Below are positions 14,092 to 29,000 of a stretch of DNA of 64,000 nucleotides, piece after piece. This DNA comes from Arbacia lixula. Its lineage: Eukaryota > Echinodermata > Echinoidea > Arbacioida > Arbaciidae. The position numbers and the translations under genes are program-made. Positions within the stretch are counted from its first letter, which is position 1; every line of letters starts with the position of its first letter. The notes beneath the pieces are model-generated. The model did not search any database. It was given only the letters and a program-made list of their open reading frames with translations, and was not told the DNA's origin. The stretch spans positions 6,885,387-6,949,386 of the forward strand of contig OZ022578.1 in the NCBI GenBank assembly GCA_963669155.1, in the 5' to 3' direction.

Positions 14092-17000
14092 AGGATATAT
14101 ATATATATATAATATATCAGTCAAGTTATGTATAGAAGCACACGCCTGCAGCTCTTGTCTCACACAATCAAAAGCAACAACTGACTGAGTGGAAAGTACA
14201 TGAAAGAGATGGGATCAAGTGAATATGGCTGGCTTACTTGAAAAGAGAGTATGTCGCATTTGGATCCATCTATGATGACGAGTACATGGAGACAGAGACA
14301 AAGAAAGAACGAGAGCATTAACTGCATCTATCCTTCAGACAATACATTCACCTCAATGGACTACTAATATATACAAATAAAATAAATCATATTCCCGCAA
14401 AAATCATCCATTTGACCAACAGTTATCTCTCATTCTCTTAACAATTCTCAATCTGTGCTTCATTGGTTGCTAATCACATTTTCCCTAGACTTTCAAATGG
14501 TGAACAAATCAGAAAATCTTTGGATTACATCTATTTTACTGTAACAAGTCATAAAAGTGACCAGGTCATAAATGAAATACTCCGATAGATTAATGTATAT
14601 TGTTGGATCAATGCTGTAAAGGTAGCAATTTGCAATAACATTCAAAGCATATCTTTCACGAATGTCACCACAAAGTCACAGAACAAATTGTATAGATACA
14701 AATGAAACTGTTATAAATAAGGATTTCCTTCACCACTATCCTACATTGATTAATGTTTCTTGTTAGTAACAATACATATATGATTTGAAGATTTAAGGGA
14801 AAGTCCACCCTGAAGTCACGTTGGTTTTAATACAAATCTAAAACATGTAAAAAACAGATTAGTGAAAGTTTGATGATTTTTATCTCTCCTTTTTTCTCCA
14901 TAAATTCTGTTTTTTAATGAAGGAATAAATCTTTTTTCACAGAGGTACAGTATGTGTGTAAAACCATGTGTCTAATGATAAATGCATAGGTCAAATGGTT
15001 TATAACCTTTTGAGAAAATTTAAATGTTAAAAAAATTGTACATAACATATGAAAGAGCGTTTGACAAAAATCAAAACTTTGAAAACTTATTACTTTCTTA
15101 TCCATTGAGGGATATTCATCAAAATCTTCACTCATGCATTTCTTTCATGTTTCTGCTTTTATCAAAATCAACTGCATTTCAGGGTGGACTTTCCCTGCAA
15201 TTACTATAAAGATCAATTTATGATGTTTCTCACCTCAATGACCCGACTGAACGCTCTCAGGGCAGCGTTATAGCTCCCTCTGCTCAAGTAAGCCTCGGCT
15301 AAACACTCCTGGCAATGCCTACACAGGGACAAGATGGATTAATCTCCAGCTAAACACTCCTGGCAATGCCTACACATGGACAAGATGGATTAATCTCCAG
15401 CTAAACACTCCTGGCAATGCCTACACAGGGACAAGATGGATTAATCTCAGCTAAACACTCCTGGCAATGCCTACACAGGGACAAGATAGATTAATCTCAG
15501 CTAAACACTCCTGGCAATGCCTACACAGGTGCAAGATGGATTAATCTCCAGCTAAACACTCCTGGCAATGCCTACACATGGACAAGATGGATTAATCTAC
15601 AGCTAAACACTCCTGGCAATGCCTACACAGGGACAAGATGGATTAATCTACAGCTAAACACTCCTTGCAATGCCTACACAGGGACAAGATGAATTAATCT
15701 ACAGCTAAACACTCCTGGCAATGCCTACACAGGGACAAGATGGATTAATCTACAGCTAAACACTCCTTGCAATGCCTACACAGGTACAAGATGCATTAAT
15801 CTACAGCTAAACACTCCTGGCAATGCCTACACAGGGACAAGATGGATTAATCTACAGCTAAACACTCCTTGCAATGCCTACACAGGGACAAGATGAATTA
15901 ATCTACAGCTAAACACTCCTGGCAATGCCTACACAGGGACAAGATGAATTAATCTACAGCTAAACACTCCTGGCAATGCCTACACAGGTACAAGATGCAT
16001 TAATCTACAGCTAAACACTCCTGGCAATGCCTACACAGGGACAAGATGGATTAATCTACAGCTTAACACTCCTTGCAATGCCTACACAGGGACAAGATGT
16101 ATTAATCTACAGCTAAACACTCCTGGCAATGCCTACACAGGGACAAGATGGATTAATCTACAGCTAAACACTCCTGGCAATGCATACACAGGGACAAGAT
16201 GAATTAATCTACAGCTAAACACTCCTGGCAATGCCTACACAGGGACAAGATGTATTAATCTACAGCTAAACACTCCTGGCAATGCCTACACAGGGACAAG
16301 ATGTATTAATCTACAGCTAAACACTCCTGGCAATGCCTACACATGGACAAGATGGATTAATCTACATCTAAACACTCCTGGCAATGCCTACACAGGGACA
16401 AGATGGATTAATCTACAGCTAAACACTCCTGGCAATGCATACACAGGGACAAGATGAATTAATCTACAGCTAAACACTCCTGGCAATGCCTACACAGGGA
16501 CAAGATGAATTAATCTACAGCTAAACACTCCTGGCAATGCCTACACAGGGACAAGATGCATTAATCTCAGCTAAACACTCCTGGCAATGCCTACACAGGG
16601 ACAAGATGGATTAATCTACAGCTAAACACTCCTGGCAATGCCTACACAGGTACAAGATGAATTAATCTACAGCTAAACACTCCTGGCAATGCCTACACAG
16701 GGACAAGATGGATTAATCTACAGCTAAACACTCCTGGCAATGCCTACACAGGTACAAGATGGATTAATCTAGAGCTAAACACTCCTGGCAGTGCCTACAC
16801 AGGGACAAGATGGATTAATCTACAGCTAAACACTCCTGGCAATGCCTACACAGGGACAAGATGGATTAATCTACAGCTAAACACTCCTGGCAATGCATAC
16901 ACAGGGACAAGATGAATTAATCTACAGCTAAACACTCCTGGCAATGCCTACACAGGGACAAGATGAATTAATCTACAGCTAAACACTCCTGGCAATGCCT

Positions 17001-20000
17001 ACACAGGGACAAGATAGATTAATCTACAGCTAAACACTCCTGGCAATGCCTACACAGGGACAAGATAGATTAATCTACAGCTAAACACTCCTGGCAATGC
17101 CTACACAGGGACAAGATGTATTAATCTACAGCTAAACACTCCTGGCAATGCCTACACATGGACAAGATGTATTAATCTACAGCTAAACACTCCTCGCAAT
17201 GCCTACACAGGGACAAGATGGATTAATCTACAGCTAAACACTCCTGGCAATGCCTACACAGGTACAAGATGAATTAATCTACAGCTAAACACTCCTGGCA
17301 ATGCCTACACAGGGACAAGATGGATTAATCTCCAGCTAAACACTCCTGGCAATGCCTACACAGGGACAAGATAGATTAATCTACAGCTAAACACTCCTGG
17401 CAATGCATACACAGGGACAAGATGGATTAATCTACAGCTAAACACTCCTGGCAATGCCTACACAGGGACAAGATAGATTAATCTACAGCTAAACACTCCT
17501 GGCAGTGCCTACACAGGTACAAGATGCATTAATCTCAGCTAAACACTCCTGGCAATGCCTACACAGGGACAAGATGGATTAATCTACAGCTAAACACTCC
17601 TGGCAATGCCTACACAGGTACAAGATGAATTAATCTACAGCTAAACACTCCTGGCAATGCCTACACAGGTACAAGATGAATTAATCTACAGCTAAACACT
17701 CCTGGCAGTGCCTACACAGGTACAAGATGCATTAATCTACAGCTAAACACTCCTGGCAATGCCTACACAGGTACAAGATGAATTAATCTACAGCTAAACA
17801 CTCCTGGCAGTGCCTACACAGGTACAAGATGCATTAATCTACAGCTAAACACTCCTGGCAATGCCTACACAGGTACAAGATGAATTAATCTACAGCTAAA
17901 CACTCCTGGCAATGCCTACACAGGAACAAGATGGATTAATCTACAGCTAAACACTCCTGGCAATGCCTACACAGGTACAAGATGAATTAATCTACAGCTA
18001 AACACTCCTGGCAATGCCTACACAGGGACAAGATGAATTAATCTACAGCTAAACACTCCTGGCAATGCCTACACAGGTACAGGATGGATTAATCTACAGC
18101 TAAACACTCCTGGCAATGCCTACACAGGGACAAGATAGATTAATCTACAGCTAAACACTCCTGACAATGCCTACACAGGTACAAGATAGATTAATCTACA
18201 GCTAAACACTCCTGGCAATGCCTACACAGGGACAAGATGAATTAATCTACAGCTAAACACTCCTGGCAATGCCTACACAGGGACAAGATAGATTAATCTA
18301 CAGCTAAACACTCCTGGCAATGCCTACACAGGTACAGGATGGATTAATCTACAGCTAAACACTCCTGGCAATGCCTACACAGGGACAAGATAGATTAATC
18401 TACAGCTAAACACTCCTGACAATGCCTACACAGGTACAAGATAGATTAATCTACAGCTAAACACTCCTGGCAATGCCTACACATGGACAAGATGAATTAA
18501 TCTACAGCTAAACACTCCTGACAATGCCTACACAGGGACAAGATGGATTAATCTACAGCTAAACACTCCTGGCAATGCCTACACAGGGACAAGATGAATT
18601 AATCCTTTGAGCCTCAGACCAACAGCTGCTCTACAGGACTTGTGTGTATCAACCCATTTACTACGGAAAATGGGTAGTCCCAGTTCCCAAGTTTCCTACT
18701 CAGAAACGGGAACCAGGTATACGCCATTTCCAGAAACGTACCAGCCTCAGCTTGTTTAAACTCTGCTTTAAGTACTTTTTGATTATATTTGAAAGTTGTT
18801 GATATGTGCAATCAGTAGTTCATATAGTTAAACAGTTCAATATTATATTTGTGGAACTTCTTTGGAGAAAAGCTGTTCAACAGGGATTTTACTAAACAAT
18901 GTACATCTATCTGTAAAGGAAGTTTTTGTACCACAGTACCTGTCGCATGCACTAGCAGCATGCTTTTAGCAACGTTGCAAAACATCTATTGGACACAGTT
19001 GCAGTGCTCGCAAGCAAACAGTTACAATCAATATTCACCCTTTATTCTTCAATAGTGTGCACACACACACACACACGGTTAACAGGTACATTGGCTGGGT
19101 AGTCCAAATAATTTGTTTCCGGCTGTGAGCACTTGTTTCAAATTTTGTAATATATGGGTCAATTGTGCAAAATTGCATCAATGGCACTTAGAACAGGTAG
19201 CACATATATAATGTATCAAAATATTAAGATAGAAACATGAAAGTAACAAGGTTTCATGCTTCAATTTTCATGACAGATGGGGTTTTTTTTAATGACTTTG
19301 AACTGTTTCAGGTGGATAATAATCAAGATTCTCCAACCCTCCAAACAAAGGCAATAGAGCTTGGTTTCACTTTCTGTCATGAGTTTGACTTCATTTTTTA
19401 CAGATGATGAAAGAGTAGACAGTAATTGCACTCTAAACAGAAAAGATGTCACAATGAGGAAAGCACATGCATGTACCAGTCCAAGAACATGGCACCAGCA
19501 ACTTGCGATTTTATATCATATTGATACGATATTCTCCAATGCCTCTCTCACATATTGGAGCTTGTGGATGAATCAGATTATCAGTGGTGGCTCATTGCTA
19601 CCATAAAGCCCTGTTGCATAAAACATAAACCATTAATGGTGACTCTGTCATTGATGGTAACTACCATGGTTATACTGCTTCACCGCCAATCAAATTCAAG
19701 GTTTCCATATTCAGGGTTGCATAGAAGTTACCTAACTATGTCATCTATGGTGACTATGGCTCAACAGCCACTCAAATTAAGGTTTCCATAGAAGTTACCA
19801 TTAATGGTAAGTTTTATGCAATGGGGCCCAGAACAGAAATTCTAATCACTTACTTGTCATCAGGATCCGCCCTGAGCACTGCTTGAAAGCTGGCAGAAAA
19901 AAAAATTAATATTGATATCATATACATTATATTCCACATACTAAGAATGTTGCTATATGATTGGTCAAGAGTTGATCACGTGATGAAGCATATTTTTCCC

Positions 20001-23000
20001 CATCTGATCACCTGAGAAGAAAAGTTTGTTACACTCTAGGTTATAGTACTTTTTGGTTCCGCTGATCTCTCTACTCCTAACACGCATGATCAATATTTTG
20101 AGTATGTGCGAAATAAAAGTGTGTTACACTCGGACTATCAAATGTAGCTTGGCGCACACAAATTAATTACAAATTTGTGGTTATAGCGCGCTGCGCGGGG
20201 TGTGGGTACGTATGTACACGTACATACACATACATACATACATGTACACATAGCCTATATACAGTTCGTGTTTACCCACAGTCGCGTTTCAATCAAAATG
20301 TCCCATTAATCACCACAACAGCAACATGATTCAGGTAAGTGAACTTCATCCTGTATTATACTGTAATTCGTAGCCCTTCCCCCCTCCGATAACCAGAACA
20401 TGGTCTAACGTTAGATTTGGGTTAGATTCTCAGTAGCCACACTGACCAGATCATGTAATTTCCTGCGGCTTGGGCAAATCAACAGAAATTCAAGTTGCAC
20501 CTCGGCCGCAACACCGTGAAAGTTCCCGTAGGGCGCTCAAACTCAAAAACGCAGCTGGAAAGAAATGTATCGCGTATTGCAACAAATTTCGTCACCAGGT
20601 AGAGAGCATGCACAGTAGTGCCAAGGAAGAAACCAAAAAGTAATATCATGTAGCCACACCGACATGCTTCTGTACATTAAATTGTCGTTTTTTTGTATAG
20701 ACAGTTGGTTTCAGATGTGGAATATCATTAACTACCCATTAACTACACCTTGGGTGAGCGGGACAAACATGAGCAAAACCCCTTATCAAAGGGTGTACGT
20801 ACTGGGCTGGGCTTGAACTTGGGATCTCTTTCACTGTCATTAACATCATCATCATGCCCACAGCCGCCACCATCACCACTATCACTATCACAATCCTCCC
20901 CCCAACCCCCAGCCCTCCCTGTAACCTCCCCACTCTATTACCTCTCCACTGCCTCTGTTGCCTTCCCCACCCCCAGCCCTCCCTGTAACCTCCCCACTCT
21001 ATTACCTCTCCACTGCCTCTGTTGCCTTCCCCACCCCCAGCCCTCCCTGTAACCTCCCCACTCTATTACCTCTCCACTGCCTCTGTTGCCTTCCCCACCC
21101 CCAGCCCTCCTTGTAACCTCCCCACTCTATTACCTCTCTACTGCCTCTGTTGCATTCCCCACCCCCAGCCCTCCCAGTAACCTCCCCACTCTATTACCTC
21201 TCCACTGCCTCTGTTGCCTTCCCCACCCCCAGCCCTCCCTGTAACCTCCCCACTCTATTACCACTCAATGCCTCTGTTGCCTTCCCCACCCCCAGCCCTC
21301 CTTGTAACCTCCCCACTCTATTACCTCTCTACTGCCTCTGTTGCCTTCCCCACCCCCAGCCCTCCCTGTAACCTCCCCACTCTATTACCTCTCTACTGCC
21401 TCTGTTGCCTTCCCCACCCCCAGCCCTCCCTGTAACCTCCCCACTCTATTACCTCTCCACTGCCTCTGTTGCCTTCCCCACCCCCAGCCCTCCCAGTAAC
21501 CTCCCCACTCTATTACCTCTTCACTGCCTCTGTTGCCTTCCCCACCCCCAGCCCTCCCTGTAACCTCCCCACTCTATTACCTCTCCACTGCCTCTGTTGC
21601 CTTCCCCGCCCCCAGCCTTCCCTGTAACCTCCCCACTCGATTACCTCTCCACTGCCTCTGTTGCATTCCCGACCCTCAGCTGGACCAGCCCCAGTCTAAG
21701 CCACGCCCACTTGGCCCCGCCCGCTGCCGCCTGAGTGGTCACAGCCATGTACACTGAGATGGCTTCCTCCTGCAGGTTTAGATTATGTTGAGTGAGAAAA
21801 GGCTTAAGGTTCTTTCAAATAACATTTCCTTGGATAGTTTTAATGATGAAAATACACCCACACAGAGTGATGGTCTTCATTTGTCCTAAAAATATCCTTT
21901 TTCAGGACAAGAATTTATTAAGGTACATCTTAATGATCGTTATCAAACTACTCAAATTGGCAACATAGCTACATGCATTTATTTCAGACTGCAAAATAAA
22001 ATCTAGTCTCTATCTTCATATTCCAATTAAATTTTTCTGGTATGTTGGCACCCAAAGCTGATACTATTGGTAGTTTAAAAGCTATTTCAAATCATTTCAA
22101 ACTTGATGTATTCATGAAGTGCCTTTATAGAATACAGTGTAAATAAATCATTAAAACATATCCATATGTACGAATATAAATAAGCATACATTGCGCTGCT
22201 TGAACACAGAAGTACAAAGCAGCCATCTTAAAGCTTGCAATATAGTTAAAAGAAGTCAACTTTTGCTCCCTAAAACATATCAGAGTAAGAAATCATAATT
22301 CAGAAGCAAACATTTTTAAAATAAAAGAAGAAGAAAGTTGATAATTGCTCTTATCTTTATTTCAAATCATACTCAATACGACAACATGAGCACTGGTGGC
22401 TGCTCTTTGAATATATTTGAGTATATTTCATGTCCAGATATTTTCGCTAATTGAGACATCCCCGATCATTTCACAAGCACTTCATTCTGCGCTCCAGATC
22501 CAACATACAGGCATACAATATTATACCATACAAATATACATATATATATATATGAATTAAGGTATCTAGCTAGAAATTATTGCAGTGGTTAAAAGTTACT
22601 GCACATATAAGCCACCCGTTTGTAGCACATTGTTGCTCACAAAGAGGGAGTGTATGCAGGAAGGAACAACCAATAAACAATCTGCAAAGCTTTCCTGTCT
22701 TTTAATTCTCACAGCGTGAGAATCACACAATTTAAATCAATCAAAGCACTGCAAAATATACCACATTTACAGTCGTAATTAGTGACTGACATCAAGTAGA
22801 GCAGAATGAACAGACAGATTAGAATATCTTGCTCTACAGTATTCTACCTTCTCATCCAGCAGGTCGCAGGCATCGCCCAGCGCTAGTGCAGCGCCCTCAC
22901 TGGTAGGATTCAGGTCGTACGCCTTCCTGTAACACCGCTTTGCTTTACTGGACAAGAGGTAAAGATAGAGATGGATAATGACAGCATCTCTGAAGGTTTT

Positions 23001-26000
23001 ACACACTTCCAACTGTTCAAGGCTATTTTAGGAAAATATTGCAGTGCATGTGAAAATTGTTCTTAAAAAACAAGAGTTGATTGATAACAATTACAAAAAA
23101 ACATGCTTTACATCTGTGTGTTTAATATCCATGACTCAGGGTGGTATGTTGCCTTTTTCTTCTTCTTCTCTTCAATAACTAAGGAAATACAACAACAGAC
23201 AATGAGTTTGATTAGATTTACATTTTAGTCATTCCTATAATAACATACCCAGTAAACAGACATGCAAGGAGGAAAGAAGGGATATGCAATATAAATTGTG
23301 AAGTAGTCCCATCGAAGGGGGCTTTAAAATGTGTAAATGGAGCCATTTTTAGGGGAAAATTTTTAAAAAAAGAGAAAAGTCAGAAGAGATCAAATAGCAA
23401 AGAAGGGAATATGCAATACCTGGTTTTTCAATTATAGTAACTTACCAACCATCAATGGTAAGTACCATGGCAACAGCCAATGAGCTCTCATCATTGCACC
23501 TGTTGCTATGGTAATTACCATTGATGGTAAGTTACAATAATTGAAAACCTATATGCAATGTGGCCCAGTAGTTTTGAAGTCTAAGAGAGGGAGGCTAGAA
23601 GTGGGAAATAGACAAATTCTTTGAGAAAACAGAATGGTCAGAAGAGGTCAAAGAGCAAAGAGAGGATATGTGATTCTAGTAACGAAACACAACTCTGATA
23701 CTCACACTGTGTCTTTGCCCACTTGCATGTAATGGTGACCAAGATACAGAAACGTCTCAGAGTAATTTTGATCTAGCTTGGCCGACTAGAAATATGTAAA
23801 GAGACATAAATGTAACAATCAATGATGCTCCGTCTTCAGAAAGGCAGGTTTCATTTTATTCTTTTAAGCGTAACAGCAGAGGGCTCTTTCTTAATAAAAT
23901 GGTAAAAAAAACCTACTTATTTTCTTTACTCTAAATAGCATATTCTAATATAAACAAGTATCACATTAAAAAATTCAGACTGCGCACAATGTGGTTGAAG
24001 GTAAAAGTAATATTTGACTTCTTCTGCATCGGCCAAACAAAACACTGCTCCATGACATTATTTTTACCTTGTATTCGTCATCCTTCTTGCTTGGATACTG
24101 TAAATGTCTTTCCCTTTTTAATCTTCTTCCCTCTGTTTATCTCTGTTGAAGTAAACCTTGTATTTATCTTTCAATGTTAATTTGATGCCAGTCTTATTTA
24201 TATATGCCTCAATGCACCGTCACTTTTTATATTGTAGAATGGTTTGTAATTTAGCTTTAGAGCCGCAATGACTGTTTCAATAAAGACACCATTATTAGAT
24301 ATATATCACTGGTTCAAACATGGCATTTAATAAAGAGGTACGTTTGAGATTCTACCTTGAGGAAGGAAGACAGGCATTTTGCTTTATCCTTTACAGCCTG
24401 GCCCCCCATGGCCCAGAAGACTCTGCCCAGCCAGTAGTGATAGAGGGCAGCCTCCTCCATGGCAAGAGCTGCTTGTAATCTACAGGATTCAAACAACATT
24501 ATTTATATTCCAGTAAACCCCACAAAAAAAACTCAGGTGTGAGTGGTCATGTACCTTTAATTGCTTCACTATGGTACATAAATGTGTGATCTTTATAATG
24601 ATGTATCGTTTGTAATGCTTACGCAATCTTGAAATGCACAGACATTCAAAAACGAAATGTTGCAAAATCATGTGTTATCCATTTGTTTTGCACATGAAAT
24701 GAGTGTGAATGATATTGATGCGGCACTGTGTGAATATTTATTGTTACGTTGACACTATTCAAAACACATTTCATCTTCATAAAAAATGGAACCTTCATTG
24801 CTATAACCAATGCACTTTGCAACATTTCATTTGTGACTTTGCCCCATATTTGTGAATACAGCACAGTCCATGATTGTATAATCGTAACGAATGGCACACC
24901 TATGTAAAGAGAAATAATCAAGCTTTCTAAGGATACCATAGTGACGAATGATGATAAAGCAAGATATATTACCCCTCAACTTGAGTTGCAGAACATTTTT
25001 TATGAGTTTATTTATTCATAATGTTTTACCCAAGATGCCCATTCAAAAAGAATCCGTCTCCCATGAGCCCCTTGGAATAAATCTTCAAACAGAAATTTAT
25101 AATATCATTCAAAATAACAAAAATGTCACAACATCAGAAACACTACAGCAAAGCTTCAGGCTTGATACATACAAGACTTAAATGTGTGTTCAAATGAGAA
25201 GGTAATTTCACACTTGGTTACTAATACATTATATCCAAAGTGTTACACACTGTGTCGAGTACTGCATGACACAAGAACTGTTGGTAATATGCAAAAAATA
25301 CACATACAAACAATAAAATAAGACAAAAAGTCTAAAAAGTCTAAAAAGTCTAAAAACCTTGATTAATAAGAGCTTATAATGTCTGCCTTACTTCTCCTGT
25401 GCTTCTGTTAGCTTGCCCTGGTGGAACATCAGCCAACCAGCTAGTGCTGTCATCTGGCTCGACTCCCTGCATTCGGCGGGAATCTCCTCAAAACTCTGAT
25501 AATCAAAGTTAGAAAAAGCTATTTTTAATCACAATAAATGAAAAAGGGCAATTTTGGGCAACTTTTCACAAAGTTCACTGACCTTTAACCTCAATCAGAC
25601 TTGCCCCCTATTTTACACACTTCATTGGTTTCATGCAATACACACATGTGCCAAGTTTTAAGCAAATCTGTTTAACGGCTCTGAAGATATTGCCTAAACA
25701 GATTCGGGACTGACAGATGGACTTACGGTGTACGGATGGACGGACAACACAAAAACATAATGCCTCCGGCCACTTCGTGGAGATTCATTTAAAATGCAAA
25801 CAAAAGGCATTTCTGGACATTTCTTTATGTTTTTCTGTATGTCTGTATGTTTTTCTTCAATGTCACAAAGTCTCAGACAGGTTATCTGTAGTATACAGGG
25901 TTCAGGTAATCTCGAGCCTCCAAGAATCAAGTTCGGAACAAAAAAGATCAGGTACTTCCAAAATACATACAAGGCATTATTAACACAAACTGCTTTTAAG

Positions 26001-29000
26001 TTGGTTGACATGCTGCAATCATTAAAAATCTTTCTCCATCAGATCAAAAAATAAATCTATGCCGTTTCATAACTGCATGTATGTTTAAGATGGCAATCAA
26101 TAAATCTCATTGTTCTGTCATCTTCCTTAGTTCATTAATTTTACTACTGAAAACTTTTGTTCCGAGGGGAAAAAACGTGATACTAAGGCGTCCTCTTTTG
26201 TTTGACTACAAACCTGTTGGGCACTGGAGATGTCGCCTGCTAATAGATGCGCCCTAGTAAGCAGCTCACACATCACAGGCCGGTCAGTTGTATCCAGGAG
26301 CAGCTGATAAAGAGAAAAGTGAAACCTGCTTTAGCAATCACCTGTACAGAAAGACCGCATTTTGTGTTTCATATAAAAACTAATTCTGATTGAAACTTGG
26401 TGTCAAGTTACACACTCACTCACTCACTAACTTGATCAGCACTTGCCGATCAATCACTATTCTTCGCCACACCTCCCGATCTGTCATCAGGGTCGCAAGC
26501 TCCTGAGTGTTGGTAGCACCGGTGCCTGTATGTAAAGACCACCTTCTGATATAGACCACAACTCTTGTCTTCCTTAAAGATAGCCCATCCCTTTTACAAG
26601 CTTCTGCAAACTTCATGAAAGTTTGCACAGATTTAGCACATATCTTTGGGATACCAACTGTGAAATTTTAAGGTCAGAGGTACTATAACTCCCATAGAAT
26701 AAATGAAAATCTAACTATTTTTCACTGAGATTTGACTATTTTCGTGGTACAAAAAAAGAAAGCAAGATCAATTATCTAGATTATTATCTAGGGAAAGATT
26801 ATATAGCCACTCTCTCTCAAATGATGACAAAGTCAGGGAACTTTCAGAATTAGCTCTGCAAAAGGGACGGGTTACCTTTAGTATTTACGGGGCGTTTAAA
26901 TACACAGTGTAGGTTTCACTGTAGCTGGATAAGAGGACCTGATTGTACACCAACACATATCTTTGACTTTGTGGTCTTGAGTAGGTTTCTACATTGCCAC
27001 CTTCCATAAGCATTCAAACGATGTAGAAATAGTTATGTACACAATATGTGCAGCATCTCCACTCACTGGGTATGCTGAAATTCATATCCTGAAAGCTGTT
27101 ATGTTCACAAGGGTTTTATTTTCGTGAATTTTTGGAGTCGCTGGAAGGTCGTGAGTGTAACAACACACAGAAATATCGCCACTTAATCTTTAATCTTGTA
27201 CATGGAAAACATGCATGGAGAAGAGTTACTGTTGTGCATATCAAGTTTATGCAGCAATTACCGTATCAGCTGTGACTCACGAAAACAACAACACGTGCGA
27301 ACATCTGTGACTGTGCCATTCGCAAAAATATCTGTACACAAAAAAAATTGGCTTATACGGTACACGTTTGACAAGTATTTATGTTGACTTTACTCCGTGG
27401 GTAGTATAGTATCCCTGCGCCCGTGCCCAATTCCTGTGTTGGGATCAAGCTCACCTGCTGGAAAAGTTCCACAGCTCTGAGCCCATACTCCATGAGGCCA
27501 GACTCCAGCCAAGCCCTGCCTTGCAGGCTAAGGAAGGCTTCTCTCAGCTTCATGTCTGCCTGCAGGGCCGGGTGGCTGTAAGTCTTCAGAAGACTCAGGC
27601 CTGCAGACAGGAAGAAATAATCAACAGTAAGAATAATTATAATATAACGTATAGAAGTATAATGATATTAACAATTACAATAATGATAATAATTATAATG
27701 ATAATAACAATCATAATAATAATACAAGTTACAATGTTAATGACAAATATAATTTTAACAAATATTATAATAACAACAATAATAATACAATTCATAATTA
27801 TGATAACAAACATAATAACAATGATAATAACAACAACATTGATAATAATAATGATAATAGAAAAGCCATCAGGGGAAGCTTTAAATGAACTATAAAGGAT
27901 TGATAGCAAATAATATGGCATAGCTCAAATGCTGACAATTTGCTGTTTTCATAATAATTTCACTTGTTGTAGAGTTACAGCAGAGGCAAAGATTTGCAAA
28001 ATCCAACATGTTTCTAGTTAAGGACCTGGGGCCATATTCATGAAACTTTACTAGGCCTAGTTAGTTACTTAAGTGCATTCATCTACATGCATTTTAGTAA
28101 CTAACGAGGCTAGTAAGGTTTCATGAATATGGCCCCTGGGGCCGTATTCCATAAACATCTAAGAATTTTTGCTCAAGTCTAAGCAATTTGTCTTAGCCTT
28201 TTTCTTGTCTAAGAAATTCGTCCTAACGGTATTCCATAAACTTAAGCAATATTTCTTAGGTCAGACGATTTGGCTAAGCCAAAATCTTAAAATTCTTTGA
28301 CGTCATGAGAAAATTGGTGACATCACGCAACTTTCATCATACTTGTACTCCCACGAACAGCTCCCCGCGGTGAAAAGTCAATGCATTTTACGTGTTAAAG
28401 CAAAAATCGCACCAGCATTGAGTGTACCGTTAAAGCAATGCGTACCTTGTCTGTGGGCTCAATAGGATAGTTCCGATTTGCCATGGGGCAATGTCATCAT
28501 AGATGAGATCAGTGATGTTAAACATACCGTGCCGACATTTCACCAGTACGAACGCCAGTTGCGAAACAGAGAAATTTGGGACAAAATTTTGCAATTGTCA
28601 AATATGTGTATGATGGGTGGGCCATTCTCGCCGCACTAACGATTTGAGACGAAAACGAATACGTATTTCGATATACTCTTTCACTAAATCACACATACTT
28701 TCATGCTTTATATTTTCAAAATCATATTACAGAGACATTTTGAGTAAACACTTACGAATAATTGTATTTTCAGTGCAAAACTGTGAGCCTGTCAATATTT
28801 GTCGACGATAAAGTTGTGGCCCTTAAACGCCGCACCGTTTACGTGCATTGTCAATGGGCTTTTCTTGATCGATTATGTGTTCGATTTCATGGTGACTTGG
28901 TGATTTGAATAAAAAAGAAAAAAAAAAGAAATTTGTAGTTTGCTTGCTCATGTGATTTACGTATGAAGTAGACTATTGATAGAAGAATTCTATTTTCTTT

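Noticed and set aside
15290-18603. CRISPR-like array of regular repeats
   Set aside because: There are no unique spacers; the whole 51-bp unit repeats with point variants, and the setting is a eukaryotic intron. It is a minisatellite.
20750-21757. Pro/Ser/Leu-rich repeated protein
   Set aside because: It is the 64-bp minisatellite read in an open frame; only the last part (21645-21769, minus strand) is coding.
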